A stretch of DNA of 64,000 bases, taken from the NCBI RefSeq assembly GCF_016598595.1, contig NZ_CP066787.1, positions 1-64,000 on the forward strand, written 5' to 3'. The position numbers and the translations under genes were made by a program. The stretch is from Martelella lutilitoris. Lineage in GTDB: Bacteria > Pseudomonadota > Alphaproteobacteria > Rhizobiales > Rhizobiaceae. This document shows, piece after piece, positions 44,595-52,838 of the stretch. Under the pieces are notes generated by a model, which was not told the DNA's origin, made no database searches, and worked only from the letters and a program-made list of their open reading frames with translations. The stretch's first letter is position 1, and every line of letters begins with the position of its first letter.

Positions 44595-44705
44595 GCATAG
44601 TGCGATGCGTAGCACGGCTTTCCATACCACAGACGGGCATGAATGAAGGATTCCGGGCTGAAGCCACTGTTGGAGATTCTGACGCGCCGGGCCTACCCGA
44701 TGAGC
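44595..44705. repeat. direct repeat A: orphan 3' end of the 185-residue gene, left of vapBC
   Basis: About 111 bases are close to 87% identical to 45529-45639. On the minus strand the copy still reads RVRISNSGFSPESFIHAR to the same YASHYA stop, but the rest of the gene is missing. The two copies bracket the vapBC pair, 934 bases apart and in the same orientation. Confidence 0.8.
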
Positions 44706-44802
44706 TGGCCTGCCAGGCTGGCCTTGGCTGTATGCTCAGGAAAGGTTGCGAGGCCTCCTCAAGAGCTTAGCAGCAACGATCTGGCATTTTCCGGGATTGA
44801 GC

Positions 44803-45207
44803 TCATGCTATCCAGTTCTCAACCTCGAGGCCGGGCACTCGCAAAAACTCGCGCGTATTGGCTGTCACCAGAACAGCATCGACAGCCAAGGCATGGGCTG
44901 CAATCAGAAGATCATTTGGACCGATGGGCGTACCGGCTGCTTCGAGGCCTGCTCTGATGCGGCCGTACCGGGCATGTGCTGGCGCATCCAATGCGAGTAT
45001 TTGCATGCCGCCAAGAATGGCCTCGACCTGGGCTGTCAGCTTGGCAGACCCCTTGCGTTCGCAGCCATAGCATAGCTCAGCCGCGGTGATAATGCTGACG
45101 CAGATCATATCCTGCCCGACATCAGCGATATGGCCGACGACGGCGCCGGCCGGATTACGCGCGAGATCCGACACGATATTCGTGTCGAGCATGTAAAGGC
45201 GGCTCAA
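44803..45207 (-). CDS. vapC: VapC PIN-domain toxin
   Basis: The 134-residue protein has the PIN ribonuclease pattern: MLDTNIVSDLARNP (first Asp), TAAELCYG (Glu) and PNDLLIAAHALAVDAVLVTANTREF (later Asps). VapC toxins cut tRNA or rRNA. It overlaps the vapB stop by 4 bases. The module is flanked by direct repeats of a neighbouring gene's 3' end. Confidence 0.92.
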   Translation of the reverse strand: MSRLYMLDTNIVSDLARNPAGAVVGHIADVGQDMICVSIITAAELCYGCERKGSAKLTAQVEAILGGMQILALDAPAHARYGRIRAGLEAAGTPIGPNDLLIAAHALAVDAVLVTANTREFLRVPGLEVENWIA

Positions 45208-45464
45208 AGGTCGATTTCCCTTGCTGGCAGCAGGGTCTCATCGACGTCGGGGAACTGGTCATCAGGGCCGAGCGGCTTCAGTCGCGCCAGAATGTTCAGA
45301 AGATTTTTGTTGGGGGCAGGTTCGATCACAAGTCGGCTTCCCTCCCGATGTATCAGCACACGGTCGCCCGGAAGTTCGAAATCGGCCGGGATACGAACCG
45401 CCTGACTCTTGTTGTTGCGAAACAACTTGGCTTCGCGTGCTTCGGACGCTTGGGGCTGGGGCAT
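45204..45464 (-). CDS. vapB: VapB antitoxin
   Basis: The 86-residue protein begins with an AbrB-like strand region (EAKLFRNNKSQAVRIPADFELPGDRVLIHREGSRLVIEP) and ends with a toxin-binding tail (FPDVDETLLPAREIDL). It is first in the pair. A GTATAT/ATATAC dyad at 45487-45506 just upstream is the likely operator. Confidence 0.9.
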   Translation of the reverse strand: MPQPQASEAREAKLFRNNKSQAVRIPADFELPGDRVLIHREGSRLVIEPAPNKNLLNILARLKPLGPDDQFPDVDETLLPAREIDL

Positions 45465-45486
45465 GATAACCTCCTGTCAGAATTTT

Positions 45487-45506
45487 GTATATACAGAAGC
45501 ATATAC
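45487..45506. promoter_or_regulatory. inverted repeat, likely VapBC operator
   Basis: GTATAT and ATATAC arms are separated by 8 bases, 23-42 bases upstream of vapB. VapBC complexes bind such dyads to repress their own promoter. Confidence 0.55.
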
Positions 45507-45524
45507 TAGGCCGGATGTGAGATT

Positions 45525-46082
45525 TCAAGCGTAGTGCGAAGCGTAGCACGGCTTTCCATCCCACAGACGGGCATGAATGAAGGATTCCGGGTTGAAACCG
45601 CTGTTGGAGATTCTGACGCGACGGGCAGGACCGATAAAGTGGTCGGCATACGGAACGACATGCTCGGTCATCGGCGCCTCATTCTCGCTCGACGCGTCGA
45701 TCGATCCGATCGGTCGGACCTCGGCCATGGACTTGCCGATGAGCTTTGTGACCTGCCAGAAATCGACGTTTGTCTGATCATAGCCCCAGGACGCCACGAA
45801 GATATGGCCAATCTCGATGCCGGCGTTTGACGGCCGATAGCGCTTTTTGCACGCAAGCGTCCTGCGGCGGTCCTGGAAGCCTTCTTCGATCCGCTTCTCG
45901 CGCGCTTCCGGGCTTTTGAACCAGTAATGCCACTCGGGGCGCGCGCGCTTGTCGACGAACAGCTTGGCGCAGGGCCTGCCGCGGTTTTCGAACAGATAGG
46001 CGACGGCATCGGATTCCGGATCGGAACGCACGTCAGCACCTTCGGGGATGAAGTCTTCTCGTTTCGGTCTGTAAGCTCGCAT
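45525..46082 (-). CDS. uncharacterised plasmid protein whose 3' end is duplicated
   Basis: The 185-residue protein begins MRAYRPKREDFIPEGADVRSDPESDAVAYLFE and is rich in charged and aromatic residues (RARPEWHYWFKSPEAREKRIEEGFQ; VASWGYDQTNVDFWQVTKLIGKSMAEVRPI). It has no signal peptide or membrane segment, and I do not recognise a family. The ATG at 46082 has GGAGA 10 bases upstream. Its leader has the stem-loop + GAGAAAG layout. Its last 37 codons are repeated beyond vapBC at 44595-44705, so the vapBC module lies just after this gene's 3' end. Confidence 0.7.
   Translation of the reverse strand: MRAYRPKREDFIPEGADVRSDPESDAVAYLFENRGRPCAKLFVDKRARPEWHYWFKSPEAREKRIEEGFQDRRRTLACKKRYRPSNAGIEIGHIFVASWGYDQTNVDFWQVTKLIGKSMAEVRPIGSIDASSENEAPMTEHVVPYADHFIGPARRVRISNSGFNPESFIHARLWDGKPCYASHYA
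45529..45639. repeat. direct repeat B: 3' end of the intact 185-residue gene, right of vapBC
   Basis: This is the intact partner of the copy at 44595-44705. It encodes the last 37 residues and stop codon of the gene. Confidence 0.8.
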
Positions 46083-46118
46083 GGGTTTTGTCTCCGTATC
46101 GAACGGCGGAGAAAACAA

Positions 46119-46150
46119 CTTTCTCGCTCTTGTTTTCCGTTCACGGAAAA
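46119..46150 (-). promoter_or_regulatory. stem-loop + GAGAAAG leader of the 185-residue gene
   Basis: In gene orientation TTTTCCGT-GA-ACGGAAAA (46150-46133) is followed after 7 bases by GAGAAAG (46125-46119), 36 bases before the ATG. GAGAAA can pair with TTTCTC 5 bases further on. The first arm begins in the T-run of the preceding terminator, leaving no room for a promoter between them. Confidence 0.6.
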
Positions 46151-46182
46151 GACGGCCGCCCTCTAACTTGAGAGCGACCGTC
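46148..46182 (-). terminator. terminator-like hairpin after the ParB-like gene
   Basis: On the minus strand GACGG-CGCTCT pairs with AGGGCG-CCGTC, with two small mismatches, and is followed by TTTT. The T's double as the first stem arm of the next leader. Confidence 0.6.
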
Positions 46183-46208
46183 CACCGGAGACCTGGTGGT
46201 GATGGGAT

Positions 46209-48170
46209 CTATTCAGCGGCGGCTTTCAGGAACGCCGGCAGCACATCGGGCTTCGGGTTTTCGACCTCGCCCTGCGGCTGCTCATCAGAACTTTCGAAGG
46301 CCATGCCGTCGGGCAGCCAGCGCGCGGTGCGCCTGGCCGTTTCCGGATCGATGCCGACCCGTTCGTCAGCGCCCTCCCGGAAAGCCGCTTCCATCGAGGC
46401 GGCGAGCGCGTCTTTCTTGAAGTCGCGGCGCTCATCGGCCCACTTCTGACCGATAACTTCCGCGGCGACGGAAAGGGCATGCTTTTTCGGGACGCGCGAC
46501 CAGTAGTTTTTCGCGTCCGGACGCCAGCAATTTGCAACATCAGTGCTGCAACGGCGGCCGATCTCCTCAAGAACCGGCGAGCTATGGTCATCGTTGGCCA
46601 ATTGCTGCTGAACAGCCTGCGCCGTCGCCCAGGCGAACAGCGCCTGCTTCTTTTCCATCGGCAGAGCCGACATCGTGATGAAGTCCTGCGGACTTTCGAG
46701 CGAGATCCACGACAGGTCGAGCGTGTTCTTGATTTCCTCAAGCATGGCAGCCGCGATCGTATCCTCCAGATATTCACGGCTCTTGAAGACCTCCGCCTGA
46801 CGCATCGAGATATCGATCGGCGCGGCGGCATAGGCGATGGGCAGGCGGACGATCATCGAATAGAGCATCGCGTCGAAGGCAGTTTGATAGTCGCTGGCAA
46901 GGTGGGCCTGTAGGTTCTGATGCCGGATCGCACGCAGATCCGCCGAAAGCGAATTCGACACGCCGGCCTCCTTGCGTTTTTCCTCGGCCGACATCGTTTC
47001 AGAGCCGCCGGAGCGAATCTGCTGCCGCTTGTCGTCCGGATGCACCAGACCGGTCTCAACCCTCAACGCCCCGCGGTGATCGATGGACACAACGCAGCCT
47101 GCCCGGGCGCGCTGTTCATCGGTGTATTCCGACCGCTTCACGTCTGCGGATAGCGCCTCCAGATCGTTATGGAGTTGATCCCAGCGCGCCTGCACCTCGT
47201 CGGTCCAAGCCTCCTCGCCGATCTCCTCCATCTCCTCGATCTCGCCGTTCAAGGCATCGAGCTTGGCCTGATCCTCGGGGGCCGGCTCGACGGGGAGCGG
47301 GTATTCGCGACCATAGCGCATATACTGGTCATAGGTGACCGACAGATGCACATCGACCCATTTCCACTTTCCCGTCAGCTTCTCCGCCTCGGCGTTCAAT
47401 GCCTCGGTCGCCAGACGATGCAACAATGCAACATCTTCAAGAACAACGTTGTCAGCTTCGGAAAACAGATCCCTGCGCACCGTTCCCCCGGCAGCCGTGT
47501 AAGCATCGACGCCGACAAATTGGGCGACATTATCGCTCGCCGACACTTCGTCCTCCGTAGCCAGGTGGCGAACCTGATAGGCGTTGATGCCGTGATAGGT
47601 AGACTTGAGCTGCTCGAAGATCTCGACCTGCCGGCTCCGGTCCTTGCAGATCGTGAACGCCGTCAGCGCGTCCAGGGAGAGCTCGTCGTTGCGGAAAGCA
47701 GTGAGAAGAACCGGATCGACCTCGGCCAGTTTGAGGCGGCGCTGCACGAGGTTTTCGGTCACGCCGAACTGATTGGCGATTTCGGTGGTCCTAAAGCCCT
47801 TTTCGATCATCGCCGCGAAGGCTTCATACTGGTCAGCGGGGTGCATATTGGCACGCACGACGTTTTCCGTGGTCGAGCTGATGATAGCCTGCTTTTCGGT
47901 CTCGACCTTGCAGGGTACAGCCGTTTCGGCCGGCAATGCGCCTTCGTCGATCAGCACCTGCAGCTGCTTCAGCCGACGACCGCCGCCATGAACCAGGAAC
48001 TTGTTCTTGCCTGCGGGATAGACGAGCAGGTTTTGCTTGATGCCGCCGTCGGCCTTAATCGAGGCTTTCAGTTCCGCGTCGGCGGCTGCGCCGGCCTCGG
48101 TCTTGCGAACGTTGAGCGGGCTGAGCGCGAGCTGCCTGACGGGGATGATCTTGATGGCGTTCGAGGTCAT
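46209..48170 (-). CDS. large ParB/Spo0J-like plasmid protein
   Basis: The 653-residue protein has a ParB N-terminal domain (IIPVRQLALSPLNVRK; GGIKQNLLVYPAGKNKFLVHGGGRRLKQLQ) and a helix-turn-helix (TTEIANQFGVTENLVQRRLKLAEV), then a long acidic coiled-coil middle (residues about 290-350) and a helical C-terminal half of unknown role. It is twice the length of the RepB here and not part of repABC. Such orphan ParB-like proteins are common in alphaproteobacterial conjugative plasmids and may act as nucleases or regulators. I chose the ATG at 48170, after CGGAGAA; the longer frame reads through a terminator. Confidence 0.87.
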   Translation of the reverse strand: MTSNAIKIIPVRQLALSPLNVRKTEAGAAADAELKASIKADGGIKQNLLVYPAGKNKFLVHGGGRRLKQLQVLIDEGALPAETAVPCKVETEKQAIISSTTENVVRANMHPADQYEAFAAMIEKGFRTTEIANQFGVTENLVQRRLKLAEVDPVLLTAFRNDELSLDALTAFTICKDRSRQVEIFEQLKSTYHGINAYQVRHLATEDEVSASDNVAQFVGVDAYTAAGGTVRRDLFSEADNVVLEDVALLHRLATEALNAEAEKLTGKWKWVDVHLSVTYDQYMRYGREYPLPVEPAPEDQAKLDALNGEIEEMEEIGEEAWTDEVQARWDQLHNDLEALSADVKRSEYTDEQRARAGCVVSIDHRGALRVETGLVHPDDKRQQIRSGGSETMSAEEKRKEAGVSNSLSADLRAIRHQNLQAHLASDYQTAFDAMLYSMIVRLPIAYAAAPIDISMRQAEVFKSREYLEDTIAAAMLEEIKNTLDLSWISLESPQDFITMSALPMEKKQALFAWATAQAVQQQLANDDHSSPVLEEIGRRCSTDVANCWRPDAKNYWSRVPKKHALSVAAEVIGQKWADERRDFKKDALAASMEAAFREGADERVGIDPETARRTARWLPDGMAFESSDEQPQGEVENPKPDVLPAFLKAAAE

Positions 48171-48202
48171 TGCTGTTCTCCGGTATCGGCCGGGAGGAAA
48201 GA

Positions 48203-48238
48203 CTTTCTCTCCTTTTGGAAGCCCGGCAACCGGGCTTC
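48203..48238 (-). promoter_or_regulatory. stem-loop + GAGAAAG leader of the ParB-like gene
   Basis: In gene orientation GAAGCCCGG-TTG-CCGGGCTTC (48238-48218) is followed after 8 bases by GAGAAAG (48209-48203), 32 bases before the ATG. A second small stem, GAAAG/CTTTC, follows. The rest of the 290-base gap holds a plausible promoter but no gene. Confidence 0.6.
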
Positions 48239-48404
48239 GCTGAACTCTTGCTCTATCGATCAGTGAAACCGACACAGCTGGCAAAATCAACGTTTCGGTT
48301 GTTTTTTGTTCTTTCATATGTTGCATAAGTCTTGTTGCGGACATTTCGCAGCCAAGGCCCCCACTTTGGCGAAACCCCTGTTCGAGGCAGGTGCCGCAAC
48401 AAAA

Positions 48405-48436
48405 AAACGGGCTTCGCGCGGCGGCGAAGCCCGTTT
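48405..48436 (-). terminator. terminator after the ardC remnant
   Basis: A 13-bp perfect stem, AAACGGGCTTCGC against its complement with a 6-base loop, is followed by a T-run on the minus strand. It ends transcription of ardC before the ParB-like leader. Confidence 0.85.
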
Positions 48437-48460
48437 GATTTGCTAAGATTTTCGGGCACC

Positions 48461-48748
48461 TCATGCCGCATGTTGGGTGGTTTGTTCGCAAGACGCCTGC
48501 AGAAGATAGTCCGCTGCTTTCTGGGCCTCGCTCGCGGCGCGGAAGATGTACTTCTTGTCGTTCTTCAGTGATCGAAGCCAACTCTCCACATAGGCCGCCG
48601 ATTGTGAAAAGTCGGGGACCAGATCCAGTGAAACGCAAAGCATGGCGGAACCGATTTCGGCACAAAGCTCCTCGAAGGCGAGGTCGGCTTTGCGGCAAAA
48701 CCTCTGATTCCGATCAAGCCGGCCTGCATGGCTGGTAGCGTGAGACTT
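48461..48748 (-). pseudogene. ardC: ArdC-type antirestriction protein, C-terminal fragment
   Basis: The frame reads HATSHAGRLDRNQRF, then FEELCAEIGSAMLC and AYVESWLRSLKNDKKYIFRAASEAQKAADYL, which is the end of ArdC/DUF1738 proteins from the zinc-site helix onwards. ArdC protects incoming plasmid DNA against restriction. Just before the His of the HATSHAG motif the sequence turns into a 22-bp perfect palindrome, so the N-terminal 180 or so residues were displaced by the element carrying tetR and the recombinase trio. It is dead. Confidence 0.82.
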
Positions 48749-48854
48749 ATGCCGATATCGGCATAAGGGTCATTATGCCGTAAGACGGGTTATGCCGCAT
48801 GGCCGGTTTGGTGGCTTTCGCACCTGCGTTCTGCCTTGCAGCAGTTCGGCATAA
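48746..48854. repeat. array of TTATGCCG motifs with a 22-bp palindrome at the end of a RIT-type element
   Basis: A perfect 22-bp palindrome (CTTATGCCGAT then its complement) at 48746-48767 is followed by TTATGCCG at 48773 and 48790 and CGGCATAA at 48847. It starts exactly where ardC breaks off. It probably marks the left end of the inserted element and may hold recombinase binding sites. Confidence 0.6.
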
Positions 48855-48983
48855 TCAGAGCGTTTCGAGGAACTCAGAAGTTCTGATTAAGTGCACCGTT
48901 CTCGAAGTCTGACTGTCAGTCACTGCGGACATTCCCAACATTCGTCCACCATGGACTTTGCCCTTGTGCCCACCTCTGTTTTG

Positions 48984-49003
48984 TAGGTATACTGGTCTAC
49001 CTA
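48984..49003. promoter_or_regulatory. inverted repeat over the tetR promoter
   Basis: TAGGTA and TACCTA arms with an 8-base centre (TACTGGTC) overlap a TATATT -10-like box. The tetR start follows 18 bases later. The dyad fits a TetR-family operator for autorepression. Confidence 0.6.
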
Positions 49004-49020
49004 TATTCTAGGAGCAACTA

Positions 49021-49611
49021 ATGACCATGCCAGACGCCACACCGAAAATCAGTGCTCACGACCGCCTCATACAGGCCGCGATGATCCTATTCTACAATCA
49101 TGGCATCGGCGGGACCGGCATAGACGCCATCGTGGAACGCGCGGGGGTGGCGAAAAAGAGCCTTTACAATAATTTCGCCTCGAAGGCTGATCTGGTGAAC
49201 CAGTATATCGAAGCGAGGCATGCGGAATGGCTGGCACTTTACGCTGCGCGAGAAGCTACGGCATCCCATCCGAAAGAACGCATCCTAGCCGTCTTTGACG
49301 CCTATCAGGATCACGCTGAACACGCCTATGAGCGTGGATTTCGCGGGTGTGGGCTGTTAAATGCGGCGGCCGAACTTGAGGCGGGCGATGCCGGTCGCGA
49401 GGCCGTTCGGCGGCACAAGGAACAGGTAGAAAACATCGTCGCTCAACATCTTTCCGAGATTGTACCGGATGACTTTCACCGTGTGTCAAGCCTTGCAGCA
49501 CACATCGCCTTCTTGCTGGAAGGTGCTATGACGCGGGCGGGGCTTGAGGGCAACAGTGCAAGGGTCATATCGGCACGGGCCATGGTGTCCGACATGCTGA
49601 AGGCGCTTTGA
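49021..49611 (+). CDS. TetR-family repressor
   Basis: The 196-residue protein has a TetR helix-turn-helix (HDRLIQAAMILFYNHGIGGTGIDAIVERAGVAKKSLYNNFASKADLV) and a helical ligand-binding domain. AGGAG precedes the ATG. It is one base from the transporter gene, which it most likely controls through the dyad upstream. The pair lies inside the element that broke ardC, so it is probably cargo. Confidence 0.88.
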   Translation: MTMPDATPKISAHDRLIQAAMILFYNHGIGGTGIDAIVERAGVAKKSLYNNFASKADLVNQYIEARHAEWLALYAAREATASHPKERILAVFDAYQDHAEHAYERGFRGCGLLNAAAELEAGDAGREAVRRHKEQVENIVAQHLSEIVPDDFHRVSSLAAHIAFLLEGAMTRAGLEGNSARVISARAMVSDMLKAL

Positions 49612-49612
49612 T

Positions 49613-50542
49613 ATGACGCAAGGATATGTCGGGGGAGTTGTCGCGATCCTGTTCGCAGCCGTTGTCTGGGGCACAACCGGGACTGCTGCAACCTTTGCGC
49701 CAGATGTCAGCCCTGCAGCCATCGGCGCGGCAGCAATGGGGATTGGTGGGATGGCGCAAGCCTTGATCGCCCTGCGCGGCATCAGCCGTTCCCACGCAGC
49801 ATTATGGGATCAACGCAGGTTGCTCATGATCGGGGCGGTTGCGGTCGCAGCCTATCCTTTGGCCTTCTATGCCTCGATGAGGTTGGCGGGAGTGACGATT
49901 GGAACAGTCATCACCATCGGGTCCGCGCCGCTGCTATCAGCTCTCATTGAATATGTTTTGGATCGGACAGATCTGACAGCACGCTGGGCCATCGGAGCCT
50001 TGGTCGGACTGATTGGCATGACTTTCATCTGTGTGGCGGAAAGCGCGTCGCATAGCGAGGTGGTCGGCGGGGACAACGTCCCCCTTGGTGTGACCCTAGG
50101 CCTTATCGGAGGGCTAACCTACGCCCTATACTCCTGGACCGCGCGCAGGATGATGCTCCGGGGCATGAGATCATCCGTAGCGATGGGTGCAACCTTCGGA
50201 CTTGGTGGCCTTCTGCTGATGCCAGTGCTTGTCGCGACAGGTGGGCCATTCCTCGCGTCGTGGGAAAATGCGGCAGTCGGAATGTATATGGCTACCGTGC
50301 CAATGTTCCTAGGATATCTGTGTTTCGGCTATGGCCTTGCTCGTGTGCGATCTAGCATGGCAACCACAATTACGCTGCTGGAGCCTGTCATTGCCGCAGT
50401 TCTGGCCGTGATCATCGTGGGCGAGCGCTTGCCAGTCCTCGGATGGGTCGGCGTGGCATTGGTCGTGGGATGCCTTGGCATCATCACGATGCCTTATTCA
50501 CGAAAACAAATAGCGACTGAACTCGGAGTGAGGTCCGCCTGA
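49613..50542 (+). CDS. EamA/DMT-superfamily transporter
   Basis: The 309-residue membrane protein has ten hydrophobic segments in two EamA repeats (VAILFAAVVWGTTGTAATFAPDVSPAAIGAAAMGIGG; and the second half ending TITLLEPVIAAVLAVIIVGERLPVLGWVGVALVVG). DMT proteins export metabolites or drugs. It follows tetR by one base, so expression would be induced by the TetR ligand. The substrate is unknown. Confidence 0.88.
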   Translation: MTQGYVGGVVAILFAAVVWGTTGTAATFAPDVSPAAIGAAAMGIGGMAQALIALRGISRSHAALWDQRRLLMIGAVAVAAYPLAFYASMRLAGVTIGTVITIGSAPLLSALIEYVLDRTDLTARWAIGALVGLIGMTFICVAESASHSEVVGGDNVPLGVTLGLIGGLTYALYSWTARRMMLRGMRSSVAMGATFGLGGLLLMPVLVATGGPFLASWENAAVGMYMATVPMFLGYLCFGYGLARVRSSMATTITLLEPVIAAVLAVIIVGERLPVLGWVGVALVVGCLGIITMPYSRKQIATELGVRSA

Positions 50543-50676
50543 ATGCGGATTTGGGTTCGAAGCGGACAACTTCATTGCCGAGGACGCACGGGGTCTCGTC
50601 GAAATCCGCCGCAGGGCTGGTCAAACAGCCCGGATTTTCCACCAAGATAGTGTTCCAAGAACATGGAGCACACGAA

Positions 50677-51897
50677 ATGGAAATATCCAAGGAAACTACC
50701 TGCCTCGATTGCTATCTCGAATCGTTCGAGAAAAGTCTTTCATTCCAAAACTACAAGCCAACCACGCTGAACAACTATCGTTGCCTGCTTCGGCGGTTCG
50801 GTCGCTTGCTCGACGCCGAGGGCATCACTCCGTCGGCGTTGACGCCAGACCTTGCCGTCGAGTTGGGGCAGAGATTGCCGGCCACGCCGAAGAGCCAGGT
50901 GAAGATCCCCAATCTCGCAAGGCTGTTCGTCACGCACCTGATTGAAATAGGTGTTGCGACACGACCGCCTCTGACGCCCGCGCAGGCCGACCGCGCAGAA
51001 CTGCTGGGCAACTTCGAAATCTATCTCGTCCGGCAGCGGGGTCTCAGCCCGCGCACGATCTATCATGTGCTCCGGTTCGCGGACCGCTTCCTTGATTATC
51101 GCTTCGGCGAGAACCTGCTCGATCTACCAGCGCTGAACGTCAAGGATATCGTGGCGTTCATGGAGTATCTTTTGACGCGCAAGCGGCCGTTCCGCGACAA
51201 GACACCGGCCACGCATCTGCGCAGCTTCTTCCAGTATCTGTTCGCTCAGGGCCTCACGACGACCAACCTGTCGCTCTGCGTCCCTCGCGTGCATAGATCC
51301 TGGGGCGCAAGGCTCCCTCGATACCTGTCGCCTGAGGAGGTGGAGGCCGTTGTGACCTCGGTGCGCGGCAATCCACGGCGCGGCACCCGTGACTACGCCA
51401 TGCTGTTGCTGATGGCGCGCCTCGGCCTGCATGCGCCGGAGATCATCGCAATCCAGTTGGATGACATCGACTGGCGCGCCGGCGAACTGATGGTTCGTGG
51501 GAAAGGCCAGCAACATGATCGGCTGCCTATCCCGCCGGACGTCGGCGAAGCGATCAGCGAATACCTACGTGAGGATCGCTCCTCCGCAACCACACGCACG
51601 CTGTTCGTGACGCATCGAGCACCCAATCGCCCGTTCAAGGACAGCCAGGTCATCAACGCCATATTGAAGGAGGCATTCGCGGCGACGGGCGTGAAGCCGC
51701 CAACACCCTACGTCGGATCACATGTTCTACGCCACAGCCTGGCAACGAACATGGTCCGTGCCGGGGCGTCGCTGGAGGAGATCGGCGATCTGCTGCGACA
51801 TAGGTCGCGGGCGACGAAGATGATCTACGCAAAGCTCGACACGGAGGGTCTGCGTTCCATTGCCCAGCCCTGGCCGGTCGCGGAGGCGGCACGATGA
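50677..51897 (+). CDS. ritA: tyrosine recombinase A of a recombinase trio (RIT)
   Basis: The 406-residue protein has an extra N-terminal part, a core-binding domain (LVRQRGLSPRTIYHVLRFADRFLDY) and a catalytic domain with GLHAPEI, HVLRHSLATNMVRAG, LLRHRSRATKMIYAKLD; the nucleophile is the Tyr of MIYAKLD. The first catalytic Arg position reads His in GLHAPEI, which is unusual and may impair cleavage. Its stop overlaps the next start as ATGA. Three consecutive, overlapping tyrosine recombinases are the hallmark of RIT elements. Confidence 0.85.
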   Translation: MEISKETTCLDCYLESFEKSLSFQNYKPTTLNNYRCLLRRFGRLLDAEGITPSALTPDLAVELGQRLPATPKSQVKIPNLARLFVTHLIEIGVATRPPLTPAQADRAELLGNFEIYLVRQRGLSPRTIYHVLRFADRFLDYRFGENLLDLPALNVKDIVAFMEYLLTRKRPFRDKTPATHLRSFFQYLFAQGLTTTNLSLCVPRVHRSWGARLPRYLSPEEVEAVVTSVRGNPRRGTRDYAMLLLMARLGLHAPEIIAIQLDDIDWRAGELMVRGKGQQHDRLPIPPDVGEAISEYLREDRSSATTRTLFVTHRAPNRPFKDSQVINAILKEAFAATGVKPPTPYVGSHVLRHSLATNMVRAGASLEEIGDLLRHRSRATKMIYAKLDTEGLRSIAQPWPVAEAAR

Positions 51898-52838
51898 GCT
51901 TCCTCACCGAAATGGACCGATACCTCACCATCAGACGGCAGCTCGGCGCCGATCTCAGCACCGATGAACGGATATTGCGCCGCTTCGTCACGTTTGCCGA
52001 CCGTGATGGGGCGCAACACGTCAGCACAAGCCTCGTCATGCGCTGGCTCGAAAGCCTGCCTTCCGCCAGCGCCGGAACAAGGGCGACACGCTTCAGGGTC
52101 GCCCGCCAGTTTGCCGAATGGTTGCACGGCATTGACCCAAGGCACGAAACTCCACCACGGGGATTGGTGCCAGGCCGCGTTCAGCGTTCTCACCCCTATA
52201 TCTACAGCGATGCCGAAATCGTTGCGATCATCGAGCATGCGCGAATGCTGCCTTCGGTCTACGGCCTTCGCGGGCTGACCTGCTCGACGCTGTTCGGCCT
52301 GATCGCCGTGACCGGGCTTAGGATCAGCGAAGCTCTTGCTCTTGACCCTGCCGACCTTGATGTAGAATCCGGCGTGCTTCGCATCCGGCAAGGCAAGCTT
52401 GGCAAGGAACGGTTGCTGCCGCTGGACCCAAGCGTCGTACTACGGCTGGAAAGCTATGGTCGCGAGCGGGACCGGCTGCTCGGGGGCAGGCCGGAGGCAT
52501 TCTTCGTGAACTGTGAAGGGCGTCGATTTGGCGACTGCAGTGCACGCTACAACTTCGCGCATGTCTGCCAGCAGATCGGACTGCGAGAATCGCAGCTTTA
52601 TCTTCGGCACGGTCGTCGCCCGCGCATCCACGATCTTCGTCATACCTTCGCGGTGCGGACCATGCTGAGCTGGTATAGATCAGGCAAAGACGTCGGCCGC
52701 GAGATGATCAAGCTGACGACATGGCTAGGTCATGCGAACCCCGCCCACACATACTGGTATCTGGAAGCGGTACCAGAACTGCTGGAACTGGCCTCGGCCC
52801 GAATAACCGGCGCAGTAGCGGAGGAGGAAACCCGATGA
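51894..52838 (+). CDS. ritB: tyrosine recombinase B of the trio
   Basis: The 314-residue protein has an N-terminal core-binding domain (MDRYLTIRRQLGADLSTDERILRRFVTFA) and catalytic residues in TGLRISEALAL, IRQGKLGKERLLPL, IHDLRHTFAVRTML and LGHANPAHTYWYLE. The full R-K-H-R-H-Y set is present, so it may be active. Its start and stop overlap the genes on both sides by ATGA. Confidence 0.88.
   Translation: MSFLTEMDRYLTIRRQLGADLSTDERILRRFVTFADRDGAQHVSTSLVMRWLESLPSASAGTRATRFRVARQFAEWLHGIDPRHETPPRGLVPGRVQRSHPYIYSDAEIVAIIEHARMLPSVYGLRGLTCSTLFGLIAVTGLRISEALALDPADLDVESGVLRIRQGKLGKERLLPLDPSVVLRLESYGRERDRLLGGRPEAFFVNCEGRRFGDCSARYNFAHVCQQIGLRESQLYLRHGRRPRIHDLRHTFAVRTMLSWYRSGKDVGREMIKLTTWLGHANPAHTYWYLEAVPELLELASARITGAVAEEETR

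Noticed and set aside
48746..48854. TTATGCCG array as a CRISPR or iteron set
   Set aside because: The units are only 8 bases, in both orientations and irregularly spaced; no cas genes or regular spacers are present.
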